A stretch of DNA of 64,000 bases from Stachybotrys elegans (lineage: Eukaryota > Ascomycota > Sordariomycetes > Hypocreales > Stachybotryaceae): NCBI GenBank assembly GCA_020746835.1, contig JAGPNK010000001.1:3782001-3846000 (forward strand), written 5' to 3'. The notes beneath the pieces are model-generated. The model was given only the letters and a program-made list of their open reading frames with translations. It was not told the DNA's origin and did not search any database. A program made the translations under genes and the position numbers. This document shows, piece after piece, positions 1 through 11,948 of this stretch (its first letter is position 1; the number at the start of each line of letters is the position of its first letter).

Positions 1-262
1 ACCGCGCGTTGACCGGAGAGCTTGGGATATCGCCAGACGTGTCGGACGACACATCCGACAAGCCCTCGAGCGGATCGGGCTCTGGCACCGCCTCGGGCTC
101 AGCATCAGGCACTACAGCCGACGAGGTGGTTGAGCCGGCCTCGAGTCTCTGTCGCTTCGATGGGCGGATGGCAGCGCCCTCGTCATCGTGGACCTCGTCA
201 TCGGAGGCGTCCGATGATCCCATTGATGAAAGGGGCGACTCGGGGGGCGAGTAGGCTGGCAT
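1..262 (-). CDS. N-terminal part of an unidentified acidic nuclear-type protein (cut by window edge)
   Basis: Reading leftwards from an ATG at 262, the frame stays open for 87 codons to the window edge, so only the N-terminus is visible. The protein starts MPAYSPPESPLSS and is rich in Ser, Asp, Glu and Pro. A basic patch, RPSKRQR, near residue 33 looks like a nuclear localisation signal. Acidic runs (SSDASDDEVHDDEG, DVSSDTSGD) suggest a chromatin- or transcription-associated factor, but this is composition only and no domain is visible. The 5' flank (263 onward) is shared with the 3' flank of the DAHP synthase gene. The family is not recognised. Confidence 0.55.
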   Translation of the reverse strand, partial: MPAYSPPESPLSSMGSSDASDDEVHDDEGAAIRPSKRQRLEAGSTTSSAVVPDAEPEAVPEPDPLEGLSDVSSDTSGDIPSSPVNAR

Positions 263-981
263 TGTATCGTGTCAGAGAGGGTAGCTGGCGCTGGGCGACA
301 AGTCAAAGACTGTGCTTTGCTCCCGGGCACAGGAAGCTCAATGTGGCAAACAAGCGCGTTTATTGATTCTTCTTCGTGTCAGCGATCGCGCATTGGGTTG
401 GTTCGGGAATTTTCGACGACGGTTTGGGGCGAAGGTTGGGGGTGATGGTGTGAAGGGAATGGGAGCAGTGAGAAATGTTTATCGGACTTCAGCATCAAAT
501 GGCTGGCTGGATGGAACAGCTTGACCTGGATACGAGTGGTACTTTGTACAGTGCGGCGGGAGTAGAGGAAGACCTCTGGCAGGGCAGCTCTGTATGAGGA
601 ATTGCCAATAGCCTAAGTACACAGTGCGTATAATTTACCTTGTCCAGGTTCCAGTGTATGGCATTTCGCGACTCGTGTCACATCAGCCTTCAACCTTCCC
701 AAACCAATACATGCAAGGCAAACACGAGTACGACGTACATACATACAAATTGATTAGGTCCCGCAAATGGCAGAGCCATCAAGTTCAGTCGAATTCCATC
801 CCGGACATTTTCGGCATAAACTTACACATGCTCAAGATTACAGCTGTCCAGCTTTCACATCTCGCCCAGGAGAGCACACAATTGCTTTGCTTAGAAAATC
901 CGTACTACTTTTGCAACAATCCTACCTTTTCTTTACGTGGCTGAGATAGCAAAAACAAACAAACTCCTCTCCTCATGGGAT
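263..981. other. Intergenic: promoter side of the edge gene and 3' flank of DAHP synthase
   Basis: No convincing coding frame. The short frames here lack codon regularity and homologous motifs. The left half should hold the promoter and 5' UTR of the edge gene, and the right part the 3' UTR of the DAHP synthase gene. Confidence 0.5.
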
Positions 982-2387
<1,406 letters not shown>

Positions 2388-3291
2388 GGTGAGAGTAGCC
2401 AAAGGGCGGACGATGGAGGGGTATCAATGAACAATGACAAACTTGGAGATGAACAGCAAAAGGGTCCGGTGCGGGTATGAAGACCGGGAAATCCAATAGG
2501 TAATAGGGCGAATAAGTCGGAGGATATAAGAGAAGTGAGAGGGAAAGATGAAGACAAAAGAATGGTCAAAAAGTGTAAAAGGTGTGGTGCAAGTTTGGAG
2601 ATAGCCGGCGTCTTAGTGGCGGATGGCGGATGGCGGATGGGGTGAGTGTGACTCAATCCAGTAGGAATTGACGGCCGGCCACCGGCCAAGAAGCGGCCTG
2701 GAAGTCCCCGGCGGCGCTTTCGCTTGTTCTCAGCTGCGCTGCACTCGCGCCACCCTATCCGTATCGGTTCCACGGTTCCCACTGTTGATCCTCCCACGTT
2801 CCATCACAGGCTTCAGCCAGCTCGCAGGGTTTAATTGGCACGCCGGCAGACAGATTCGCTGGGACGGCCAGCTGCGCGCTCACCTCTGGTGGTGAAACCA
2901 TTCCCTTTCTCTGCATCGAGCATCACCAATTGCCAATCACCGCATACTCAGCTCCATGTGGTTTCTTGCTACCTGCCCTTTTCACACATCCAGCTCGATT
3001 TCAGTTCTCGCTATACCTAGGTACTAAGTTGTGTGCCGCGAGGCTCGTTTATCACTTTCTGCCTTTTTTCTATTCTTGTCCAGATACTCCTTGTATCGCT
3101 ATTGCCGTTGTTGCGTACCTTCTTCTACCTGACCGTACTTGTCCGTGCCTTCCCTCTATTCTTTCAAATCCCATGTACCTTACTCTATCCCGCTTTTATC
3201 CAATAAATTCATCTTCTACCAAGGTTTCCCAAGGACGATCTTCTTCCCATGATCTCTCCATGAGCTGTCTTGCCCTGCACACCTGCATGAA
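2388..3291. other. Intergenic: DAHP synthase promoter and 3' flank of the Zn2Cys6 regulator
   Basis: No supported gene. It contains three tandem GGCGGAT units around 2617-2642, the TGACTCA site at 2649, and T/C-rich sequence from 3040 to 3290 that is probably the 3' UTR of the regulator on the minus strand. Confidence 0.5.
2649..2655. promoter_or_regulatory. Gcn4/CPC1-type TGACTCA element upstream of DAHP synthase
   Basis: A perfect TGACTCA, the binding site of the bZIP regulator Gcn4/CpcA/CPC1 that raises amino-acid biosynthesis genes on starvation, lies 262 nt upstream of the DAHP synthase start. The position and target gene fit cross-pathway control; binding itself is inference. Confidence 0.45.
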
Positions 3292-6242
3292 TCACATTAG
3301 CCCAGTACCCTTCTGCTCGTATGCCTCAGCTTGGCTCACCTGCATCAGGCCGCTTCCCTCGGCACTTTTGAATCGCCCAAGCATCAGTCCTCGGCCCCTC
3401 TCATCCAATATCTCGCACCCTGCCGTGAACATGGGGAACAGTAACCCCGTCTCGGCTGTCCCGCCCAGTCGAATGTGCTCCATGCACTGGAGAATCTCTC
3501 GCACGGGGCCCTGCACGTCCGCGTGCTCTCGCGGCTTGCCCAGCACTCGCCGCTGAATGTGCACCAGGCCAGCCCAGTGGAAGGCGCGGTTGGTCGCCAA
3601 TATCTCTGCTAGAACAACCTCCCTCATGCGGCCGTTGCGCATGTGCCGGCATGGATTGCACGACTGCTGCAGGCTCGTCGTCAGCTCCGTCTCCAGCTGA
3701 CGGGCGCGCTCCCGCACAGCTATCCCTGGGATCCAGTCTGGCCATGCTCGTCTGTCTGGGCCTATGCGCTCCGAGTCACACCGGGTTGCCAACTCTGCCG
3801 TCTGTGCCAACAGCAGAGCGCAACGCGCCGAGAAACCCATGATACAGTCAATCTCGTCAATATCCTTCATCACCTCGCCGACAAACTCCTGAAGCCAGAT
3901 GCTCGGCGAACCCGCCCCGTCTGGTCTGAGGCTGAAGCTGCCCAGGACATCCAAATAAGCAAACCAGCTCCACAGAAACCAGCAATGACGACCCTGCTGG
4001 ACGCTTGTCCGATATGATTTGATATCTGTTAGTCGTCTACCAACCATCTCACGCGCTAGACGAAGGTGCTGCTGCCATGGGATAGAGTAGCCAAATGCCT
4101 TGGGCGATACAATCTCCAGCGATGCCAGCATAATGGCGGACGCTAGATTGGCATCGGAAACGGGATCACTGGTGTTGTTCACGGCTGCCCTGAGTGTTGG
4201 GAAGATGTCTTCTACCCATTGAGCCATGCGCATCGCTGGTTCCTGTGTACGGAGCAGCCGTGCTCGATGGGATGCTTCACCCCCATGTCAGTATCACCCG
4301 GCTAGGCTGCCATTGCTTTACTCACCAGAATAAGCCAGTACAAGGCTCAACAAGTAGTCATTCTCCACGGCCATCTTGGGAAGGATAGTTCGGAAAGGGT
4401 TCGACTGCGGATCATGGTACGGTACCAGCACTGCATATCGTCAGCCTTCTACTCTGCTCAAAGGCGCCCTGGTCGAACCTCTGGCAGTATGGTCAAGAAA
4501 GTGATGCTTTTATCGATACATCAGCGCACGTTTCGCGGTACTATGTGATCCCAGGCCTGCTTACGAAATACTGGGCACAAGTTAGAAGAGTAATGAGAAA
4601 GAGCCGAGCTGGTCCCTCTTTGGAATTCTTCACGAGGCCGAAAGGGTTGCTTAAGCTTACCATCAAGTCCATCGGGTTTTCGCGGAGCCTTTTATGCCAG
4701 TTGCGTTAATAAAAGATCGACTGCCGCTGGGAAGTAAGCTTACTTGTCCGGCAACGGCTCGAGCTCCCAAGGGATAAGGACAGGAACCGTTCGGTCATAA
4801 TAGCCTCGCTCGAGAATACCTGGCTCAATGCCTGGCATGTGCAAGCCAAGTCCTGAGGTGGGAATTGCGTCTTCCGGGATGGAATCTACGGCTCCGTGAG
4901 GAGGAGTGTCACGCATCCCGTCAGCGATTCGCGAGATGGCTTTGGCATCGTCATTCTTGACTATGTCTTCGTCCTGCTTTCCTAAGTCATACCCATAGAG
5001 CCTCCCAGCCTCATAACCAGGAGCAGCACCCAGATTCTGTCGGGTTTCCGCGTGGCCGAACTGGCTGGACGTCTCCCAATGGCGCGCCACGGGTGATCCA
5101 GTGCTCTCGCTGCCCACAGAGCACCATGTGCCTGGAGATTGGTGAGCATGCGGCTCGGACCAGCGAGAGCTGTAGAGAGCATCATCGCTGTATGAGGAGG
5201 CGCCGCCTGGCGTTAGTGGGGAGCTCACGATTGACTTCAGCTGCATGAGCGGAATCAACGGGCTTGTTCCTGGTGCAAGTGCAGGGGATACGTACGGCGC
5301 CGGTGGTGTGTTGAGGTCGAAGGCATCATAATCCGGCGCTCCCATGACCGAGTTGGCCCTCTTGTGGCGTTTCCGGGCAGGCTCTGTGACAGGCGACATT
5401 GTCTGTAGTGACAAGTTCGTGTTCATGGAGCCGCCCGAGTTGACAAGGCGTCGCCTGAGGGAGTTGCGTCTTGCAGAAGCCCTAGCAAGGACTTGTTTAA
5501 CATCGTCAGTATACGGCCAATCGGTGTGAAGATCATCTGCCGGCTGCTTTGCTCCACCACTTGGATCCAGGGCGGCACTGGTCGGTGCGGCAGCAGTCGT
5601 TCCAACAGTTGCCGAAGAAGAGGTGGTCGTCGGGCGGTCCGTATACGACGAAGGGATGAAGGAATTCGTGAAGTAGGACGGGTCCTGGTCGCCGCGGGCG
5701 GTCGAATTCGACGGCGAGACATGGCCACCGGCTGGTACAGGCCATTGGCACAGTGAGGGTTCTCGCACGTTTGAGTTGTCTGGGCCAGAATCGGTAAGGG
5801 CGAATGGCTTGTTCTTACGACTATCCCAGTTGAGACGAATGCTGTAGTCGCAGGCATCGCCGGTTCTCTCGCAGCTATCATCTCATCATTAGTCCAAGTC
5901 TGCTTTGATTCATACAATTGTTGGCGCTTCCGGTGGCACAAAGACAGTTACTAGGGCACGCATCTCGAGTCAAGACCATTGCATGGCTCGGGGAAGAGGA
6001 TCAAAGGTTTGTTGTGTATGTGAGGCATACTTCTTGCAGATCGGATGCTCCTCTCCGCACTTGACTTTTCGTCCTTTACAGGGCCTAACAGATTGTTTAT
6101 TCAGCTTCCGCACCTATCCTGAGGGCTACCCATTTCATGCCGACGAACAGTCGTTACCAGCATGGCGGGAACCAGCTTACCAGCATCCAGTACGGCTGCG
6201 ACGTTTGGGCTCCGGAGCACCAGGCAACTTCCGACGCGGCAT
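3292..6242 (-). CDS. Zn2Cys6 transcription factor with Fungal_trans_2-type domain
   Basis: Nuclear DNA-binding regulator, target unknown. Exons (minus): 6181-6242, 6031-6084, 4744-5874, 4661-4688, 4565-4570, 4479-4506, 4326-4430 and 3292-4274; 798 aa, frame kept throughout. The zinc cluster is split over the first three exons and is perfect: Cys20, 23, 30, 37, 40 and 47 (GCWPCKGRKVKC...CKNC...C), preceded by the basic stretch PKRRSRTG. A low-complexity Ser/Pro/Thr linker follows with a basic ARKRHKR patch. From about residue 415 the conserved region ELEPLPDKLRENPMDLM-YF-HHFLDHTARVLVP starts the fungal TF domain, which runs to the C-terminus. Exon 5 is only 6 nt (TATTTC, encoding Tyr-Phe) and restores the family-like YFHHF. 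The start ATG at 6242 is the one in frame with the zinc cluster. No adjacent cluster suggests its target. Confidence 0.88.
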
Positions 6243-7102
6243 CCTCGAAGCTGGAGGTCATGCCGGCCAAGCAATTGTTTCAAGGAGTAAACGTCTCTCC
6301 CAAGACAAGAAGAAAGTCGGCCACTTCTGTAGGGTATAAGAACATAAGAATGGGGGCAACACCGGTCCGGGTTACACAAGAATCGCGGACGGCTAGAAGA
6401 GGCGTGGCATGTATTGACCGGCCACTAGTGATCAGCGGCCGGAACTTGGAAGGCACTTTTGCCACGAAGAGAGGGGCCGATCTTGACAGCGGAGAAGAGG
6501 GGAGAAGCAGGAATAGGAGGAGCACACGTAGAAGGTCTAGGAATAAGGTTGGGCTTGGCTTTGGGTCGGCTCGGGTCGACAGAGGTCGCGTGGACAAGAA
6601 CAAAGGGGGGGCGGGAGAGCATCGCCATGTATGGAGGTGGGACTGAGCCGCTTGATATAAGTAGCTGACACTGACCTGCAGCGGGAGGACTTGTGACGCG
6701 GGCCGGCTGGGTCACGAGGATGGATATTCGGCGCCAGGGCCCCTCGAGAGCCAACGAGCCCATCTGCATGTCAGGCAGCTGTCATCCAGTCCCGACAAAT
6801 CTCGACGTGTGTGGGAGTGCTGCAGCGAATAGCCATTTAATCGGAGCCCAGGGGGGGGGTCGACATACGGCCACGTCTGTGGCTTGAATGAGACACAGCC
6901 ATGTGGTGCACTAAGGACTGTACGTCGCCCATTTGGACCAAGAGTCTACCTGGTAGGGTGGGGGGACAGGAAGGAATATGCAGGCCGGCAGGGCCGAGCT
7001 CGGTCTGGTTTTTCTGGTCAATGCGTCCTTGTTCCATGGGCGTCGTGATTTTTTTGCTTTTTCCGCTGAGGGGATTAAAATTTTTCTCTCTCTCTCTCTG
7101 TT
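6243..7102. other. Intergenic: promoter of the Zn2Cys6 regulator and 3' flank of the PPWD1-like gene
   Basis: No supported coding frame; short frames on both strands look like chance. A nine-G run lies near 6851. A (TC)n tract at 7085-7100 lies just beyond the stop codon of the cyclophilin gene, in its presumed 3' UTR. Confidence 0.45.
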
Positions 7103-9351
7103 CTACATGATGTCGATGTTGAGGATCTTGATATCCTCCTCGGGCATCTCCTTGTTGGTGCGTACATTCTCGATCTTATGGATGACGTCGAAACCCTGCG
7201 TGGCACGTCCGAAGATGGTGTGCTTGCCGTCCAACCATGGCTGTGAATGATGGTGGTTATCAGTATGTTGGATCAAGGACAAAAAAAAATAAGCTAAACA
7301 GCGGATCGACCCATTGTAACGGGAAGGATGGGGGGGAGGGGACTGGGGGTGGGTGGGAAACGGTTGTTAAAGAGTATTTGTCAATGTTGGAAGGGGAGGC
7401 GACCGACGCCGGGAGTTGGAGACCGGCGCGGCGCGAGGCTAGGCCAGGACAGGCGGAGGGAAGCAAAGCAAAGCAAAACAAAGCAAACCATTGAAACGCA
7501 GAGAGGGAAACAAGGGGGGGGGGCCGGGACTTACCGTCTTCTCGGTGGTGATGAAGAATTGGCTCCCGTTGGTGTTGGGACCTGCATTGGCCATGCTGAC
7601 CGTGTAGGGACGGTCGTGTTTCAGGCTGCTGAACTCGTCCTCGAACTCTCTGCCCCAGATGCTCTCACCGCCGGTGCCGTCGCCCAGGGGATCGCCGCCC
7701 TGGATCATGAATTTGCGGATGACGCGATGGAAGATGGTGCCGTTGTAGTAGCCGGTGCGCGCGTGCGTGACGAAGTTCTCGACGGCCCTCGGTGCCGCAT
7801 CGGGAAAGAGGCGAATGTAGATGTCGCCATAGTTGGTGTGGAGGACCGCGGCGGTCCCCGTCTCGGCGGCCTTGGCCTTGGCGGCCTCGCCCTTGTGGCC
7901 CAGCACCGTCGGCCGCTCGTTCTGGACGTCGCGCGTCGACTTGGACACGTCGTCGTCGTCGGTGAACATGTAGAAGCGCTGCTTGCCCACGGCCGTCGCG
8001 ACGAGGATGGGGTCCCGCGCCTCCGACTCCTGCAGCAGCGGGTTGCTCGACGCGCCCATCTCCACCGTCGTTATGCCCTTCTTCTGCGGCTGGCCCTGGT
8101 AGACGCCCAGGTGGACGGCGCGCAGGTTCTCGTCGCGCCCGTACACCTTGACCACCTGGTTCGTGTACGTGTTGAGCACCTTTATGCCCAGCATGGACCC
8201 GTAGATGATGAAGTTGCCCGATTCGTCAAAGATGACATTGGACCTGTTACGCAGCGCCGGCGCCTCCACCTCCCTCTCGTGCGCCAGCCTGCGCCCAAAC
8301 TCTACACTGTCCAGCTTGCCCGCCGAGCTGCCGGCCTGCTGCATCTCCTCTATGGCCTGCAGGGACTCGTCGTACGTGCGGTGCAGCTTGGCCGAGGCAA
8401 AGTCGAAGACGCGAATCTTGCGATCGGGCAGCGAAAAGGTGGCCATCTGCTTCCCGTTGGGGGATATCGTCAGGCTCACCGGCACCGTCTTGGCCTTCTT
8501 GAACTCGAACAGGTTGGTCGCGCTCTTGTACTGGAAGACGCTGTCGGGCTTCTCGTAGCTGCCGCCCGGCTGCCAGTACTCGACCATGCCGCCCTGGTCG
8601 GCCGAGACGACGCAGTCAAAGGCCTCGTTGTAGGCCATGAGGTGCACGGGGCTCCGGTGCAGGCCCTTGATGGTGTGCATAGCCTCCTCGCGCTCGCCCC
8701 TACCGTCGTAAATGTGGATCAGAGGCTTCGCTTCCTCGGAGACGGCCAGGAGCGGCATGGATGCCCCCTTGCGATGGACCCAGCACACGCACTCGGGGAC
8801 GTAGCTGAGGGTGAGCATGGACAGGAGGTCGAAGGTGATGACGTCGAAGATCTTGACCGTCTCGTCGGCGCCGGCCGTCGCGAAGCTGCGGCCGTCCTGG
8901 CTCACCGACACCGACTTGATCTCGCCGCTGTGCGCCTTGAACTCCTTGACAAACTCGATGCCCTGCGCAATCTTCTTCCAGAACTTGACCACGCCGTCCA
9001 CCGAGGAGGTGATGAGGAACTCGGTCAGCGGCGTCCACGTCACGAACAGGAGCTGCTCCTTGTGCATGAGCGACTTGGAGTAGCGGGCCGACTTGGGCAG
9101 CGCGGCTACGTAGAGCTTCTCGTGAGGCAGCACGCGGCGCTTCTTCTTGGGTGCCTGCGAAGGGAGCTGAGGGCCCATGTCGTCGTCAGACGATGAGTCT
9201 GTTGTCCCTCGTCAGTACAGGAGTGGCGGCGCGGCGAAATGAAAACGGCATGATGAGACGTACCTGAGCCATCCTGCTCAGCAAAGTCGGCATGAGAACG
9301 CTTCTGAGAGCGCGTCTCGTCCTCGTCCCCGGCAGCCACAGTGTCGGCCAT
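7103..9351 (-). CDS. cyp15: WD40-repeat peptidyl-prolyl cis-trans isomerase, PPWD1 type
   Basis: Cyclophilin-class prolyl isomerase fused to WD40 repeats; the human counterpart PPWD1 associates with spliceosomes. Exons: 9264-9351, 7535-9198 and 7103-7240; 629 aa, close to human PPWD1. The N-terminus is acidic, with basic PKKKRRVLP near residue 47 (NLS-like). WD-type repeats follow from about 70 to 400 ([44 protein letters not shown]). The cyclophilin domain runs from about 485 to 629 and keeps the active-site residues of the family: [14 protein letters not shown] (Arg, Phe, Gln), QFFI, and in the last exon PWLDGKH (Trp and His). The terminal exon is thus needed for a complete active site. The second intron is long for this window (288 nt) and contains an AAGCA-rich stretch. 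The symbol cyp15 is by family analogy. Confidence 0.93.
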
Positions 9352-9627
9352 GCTCGCGGAAATAACGAGCCGTCGGCGTCTCCTTGGAGCAAGGGAGTAT
9401 CAAGTATCAAGGTAATGATAATCGGGGAAGCCGGCGATCTTCGTCAATGGAGGATGATGTACTAGAGGTTGTTCTGGCACGGCTGTCGTGTCTGAAGATC
9501 GTTGTGGATCTCAAGAAGCAGAATTGGGAGCCGCCAGCGAATCAACCGGGCGTCCTGCGCCACAGCGCCACAGCCTCGTCCACACAGCAACAACGCTAAG
9601 CCCAAGCCTCTACCGGTACTTTAGTAC

Positions 9628-9646
9628 CTAGTACTACCTGTACTAG
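9628..9646. repeat. Short inverted repeat, CTAGTAC arms with 5-nt loop
   Basis: CTAGTAC-TACCT-GTACTAG forms perfect 7-bp arms. Imperfect complementarity extends outward through further GTAC units (about 9624-9654), inside a GTAC-rich segment. Function unknown; it could be a relic of a mobile element end or a cruciform-forming site. Confidence 0.5.
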
Positions 9647-10141
9647 GAGTACCCGGTACTACGGTTCTAAGTTCCTACAACTCTTGTAAGACACTGAATA
9701 TTAACCTCTCCATGATAGTTAAATAGCACTATATTTATAGATTGAGGGGTACTTAGGATCTCTAACTAAGTATTTGGTTCTTTCTGGGTATTTCATCAGC
9801 TGTTATTAGTACCGATAAGCTCGTTCCCATTGTCTATTAAAAGGGAATTTTTTTAATCCCAGTATTGACATTCCGGAGCCAGTCTCTTACTCAGACAAAG
9901 ACTGGGTTTACCAGTAGCAGCGTTGTCATCTGCCAGACACTCGCAGGTCATTCATTTTGAGTGATTTATGTTGTAGCAATTCCTCATAGTAAACCAATCC
10001 AAACACACCGCGAATCAAGGCTGCACAAGCATTCATCTTTGAATATACTTTGTCTGTCTTGAAGGTATGCGTTTTGGTAAAATGCCCGGAAAGTACTCGA
10101 CGTCTTCCTTGATAGCACACTTGCGCGGCCGAGTCTATGTA

Positions 10142-10155
10142 GTTGGTGCACCAAC
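10142..10155. repeat. Perfect 14-bp palindrome GTTGGTGCACCAAC
   Basis: Exactly self-complementary, lying about 55 nt beyond the stop codon of the NmrA-like gene. It could be a dimeric regulator site or a 3' hairpin; no function can be assigned from sequence. Confidence 0.45.
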
Positions 10156-10209
10156 CCGAATGGATCTGGAGCTCGATAACCACAACAACTGACAGATTTG
10201 ATTCTTGGT

Positions 10210-11118
10210 TCAAACAGGAGAGAACCTCGGCGATGCCAGATACTCCTTGACAGATGTCAAGTTGAAGGCAGTGCTTGGAGCAACATATTTATCCCCAAAT
10301 ACCTCATTCTCCCACTCATGTCCTCTAGTGACAATGCTTTGGCTCTTAACCTCGGCCAACTCTTGTTCCGTATAGTAATGAACCCGAACAGGTTTTCCAC
10401 GCGCATCACTCAGCCTGGCGGCCGTCTCCTCGATGGTGAGAGCTTCCGCGACAAGCTCAATCTCTCTTCCCATGAGCTTGTCGGGATGGGATAGCGCTTC
10501 TGCCGCGACGATGCCTACGTCCGAGGCGTCGATCCACGGGATTTTGGTCTGTGGCTTCCACGCAACCCGTAGGACAAAGTCTTCGGCAAAGCCGGGAAAG
10601 GTAAAGCGATTCAAGGGAGAGTTGAGCATCTGCAGAAAATGGCCTGGCCGAATTATGGTCCAGTGTTGGAAACCAGCATCGCGAACGTGCTGCTCAATGG
10701 CAGCCTTGTTGAGCCAATATGCGTACATCGGATGGTCCGGACCCCATGCTTCGAGGGCTTGGTGCTCGCCTGTTTTGATAGCAGTGGACGCAATCATGGT
10801 CGTGACGGTGGAGGACGCTTTGGCGGCTTCAATTATATCGAGTGTTCGACGGAGGTCTCCTTCCGAGTCGCGAGTCTTCACCTCCATGAGAAACACGGCA
10901 TCCATCCCTTGCATGGCCTGCTGTACCGACTCTCTGTTTTCGAGATCGCCCTGCACCAAGACTGCCCCAAGGTCTTGGAGTTGTTTGGCCGCAGGCTTAG
11001 ATGGATCACGGACCAAGGCGTAGACATGATGTCCGTGTTGTAGGCAGTGGCGTACGACCCCTCCGCCTTGGTTGCCTGTGGCGGCTGTCACGAGGATTTT
11101 CTTTGGTGAAGAAGACAT
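10210..11118 (-). CDS. NmrA-like NAD(P)-binding protein
   Basis: Rossmann-fold protein of the atypical SDR / NmrA-like group. Members either sense NAD(P) redox state or reduce small substrates. Single exon, 302 aa. The N-terminus KILVTAATGNQGGGVVRH (about 6-23) is the dinucleotide-binding Gly-rich loop of the family. DAVFLMEVK, a WTIIRPGHFLQML stretch and a substrate-side region, VHYYTEQELAEV, follow as in NmrA-like oxidoreductases. The classical SDR YxxxK motif is replaced by YAYWLNKAAIE. I chose the ATG at 11118 (MSSSPKKILV) because it sits directly before the first beta strand. The same frame remains open upstream to 11229, but that part looks like 5' UTR. It is divergent from the flavin oxidase at 11949, with 830 nt between the starts. 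Confidence 0.87.
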   Translation of the reverse strand: MSSSPKKILVTAATGNQGGGVVRHCLQHGHHVYALVRDPSKPAAKQLQDLGAVLVQGDLENRESVQQAMQGMDAVFLMEVKTRDSEGDLRRTLDIIEAAKASSTVTTMIASTAIKTGEHQALEAWGPDHPMYAYWLNKAAIEQHVRDAGFQHWTIIRPGHFLQMLNSPLNRFTFPGFAEDFVLRVAWKPQTKIPWIDASDVGIVAAEALSHPDKLMGREIELVAEALTIEETAARLSDARGKPVRVHYYTEQELAEVKSQSIVTRGHEWENEVFGDKYVAPSTAFNLTSVKEYLASPRFSPV

Positions 11119-11948
11119 GATGTGTATACGATTTCTTTTGGAGACCTTCTTGGACTTTAAAGAGAAAAAAGAAGAAGAGCGAGGGTCCTTGTTCCATGGC
11201 AAGAGAGTTGGAGGGCGGGGCAGGAGCACGGTTTTATATCTAATTTCTTACCCCGAGCTCCATGCTCCGTATTTGTAATGAGGATGCATCGAGTCGGCGG
11301 ACAAAGGGTCCCTCGTGCTATCTTGATAACTACAGGCCATGTCGAGATAGCGCTCCATTATACGTGGGCGTTGACCATCCTTGCGACCTCAGCATAAGCC
11401 GCAAATATTATCGGTGTTTCCTAATCCAGGCAATAATTGCGCCGAAGCCAATAATACCAGGTTGGTTGATGCATTTGGTCGGTTTCGTCGCACGTACACG
11501 GTGAATGCAACGGTAATTGTTACTTTCATATTCGCTTTTCTCTCTACATCCCATCCATGGAGGAGGAATCAATCAACCAACCCCTGTCAGCATTGGCAAC
11601 TCCGAACTCCGCATTGTGTTGGGGAAGTCACGACTCATGAACTCTTGGCCAGTCTTGGTGTTGCACGAAAACAGTCAATCGATCAACCAACACACAGTCA
11701 GACTCCGCATATGTGTGCAGCTGTGCGCTTTAGCACCAACAAATGCTACCCTTCGAGGGAACTTTGGTTTCCTCATAGGAGACAGTACACGTAAGCCCCC
11801 TCTGCTTTGCCTATTAGTTACCGGGACTCAGAAGACTTTAGTGTAGGTGGCATCACGTATAAGGGCGACAGAAGAAACAGTCCCTTTTCATTTATCTTTG
11901 TAATTATTACATAGTCAACGACCATCAAATCCCGTCAAAAGAAGCCCC
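11119..11948. other. Shared divergent promoter between NmrA-like and FAD-oxidase genes
   Basis: No gene supported. This is the only upstream region available to both genes, so co-regulation is possible. The motif GATCAACCAAC or a close variant occurs twice (about 11568 and 11690). The region is AT-richer than the flanking housekeeping genes. Confidence 0.45.

Larger units (their letters stand above)
9352..10209. other. AT-rich intergenic island with GTAC-rich palindromes
   Basis: No supported gene. From about 9600 to 10200 the sequence is clearly AT-richer than its surroundings. It holds a GTAC-dense stretch (9612-9662), a near-palindrome with arms CCAGTCT/AGACTGG at about 9879-9905, and a 14-bp palindrome at 10142. 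A 95-codon minus frame ending at 9926 lacks an ATG at its start and any recognisable motif. Confidence 0.5.

Noticed and set aside
7328..9196. Plus-strand frame of 622 codons across the PPWD1-like gene
   Set aside because: Antisense shadow: the minus strand encodes conserved WD40 and cyclophilin motifs, while the plus translation is Arg/Leu/Val/His-rich without a domain. It results from high GC at third positions.
9926..10213. 95-codon minus frame beside the NmrA-like gene
   Set aside because: It begins at a TTG overlapping the end of the NmrA-like gene, has no ATG near its start, no motif, and lies in AT-rich sequence.
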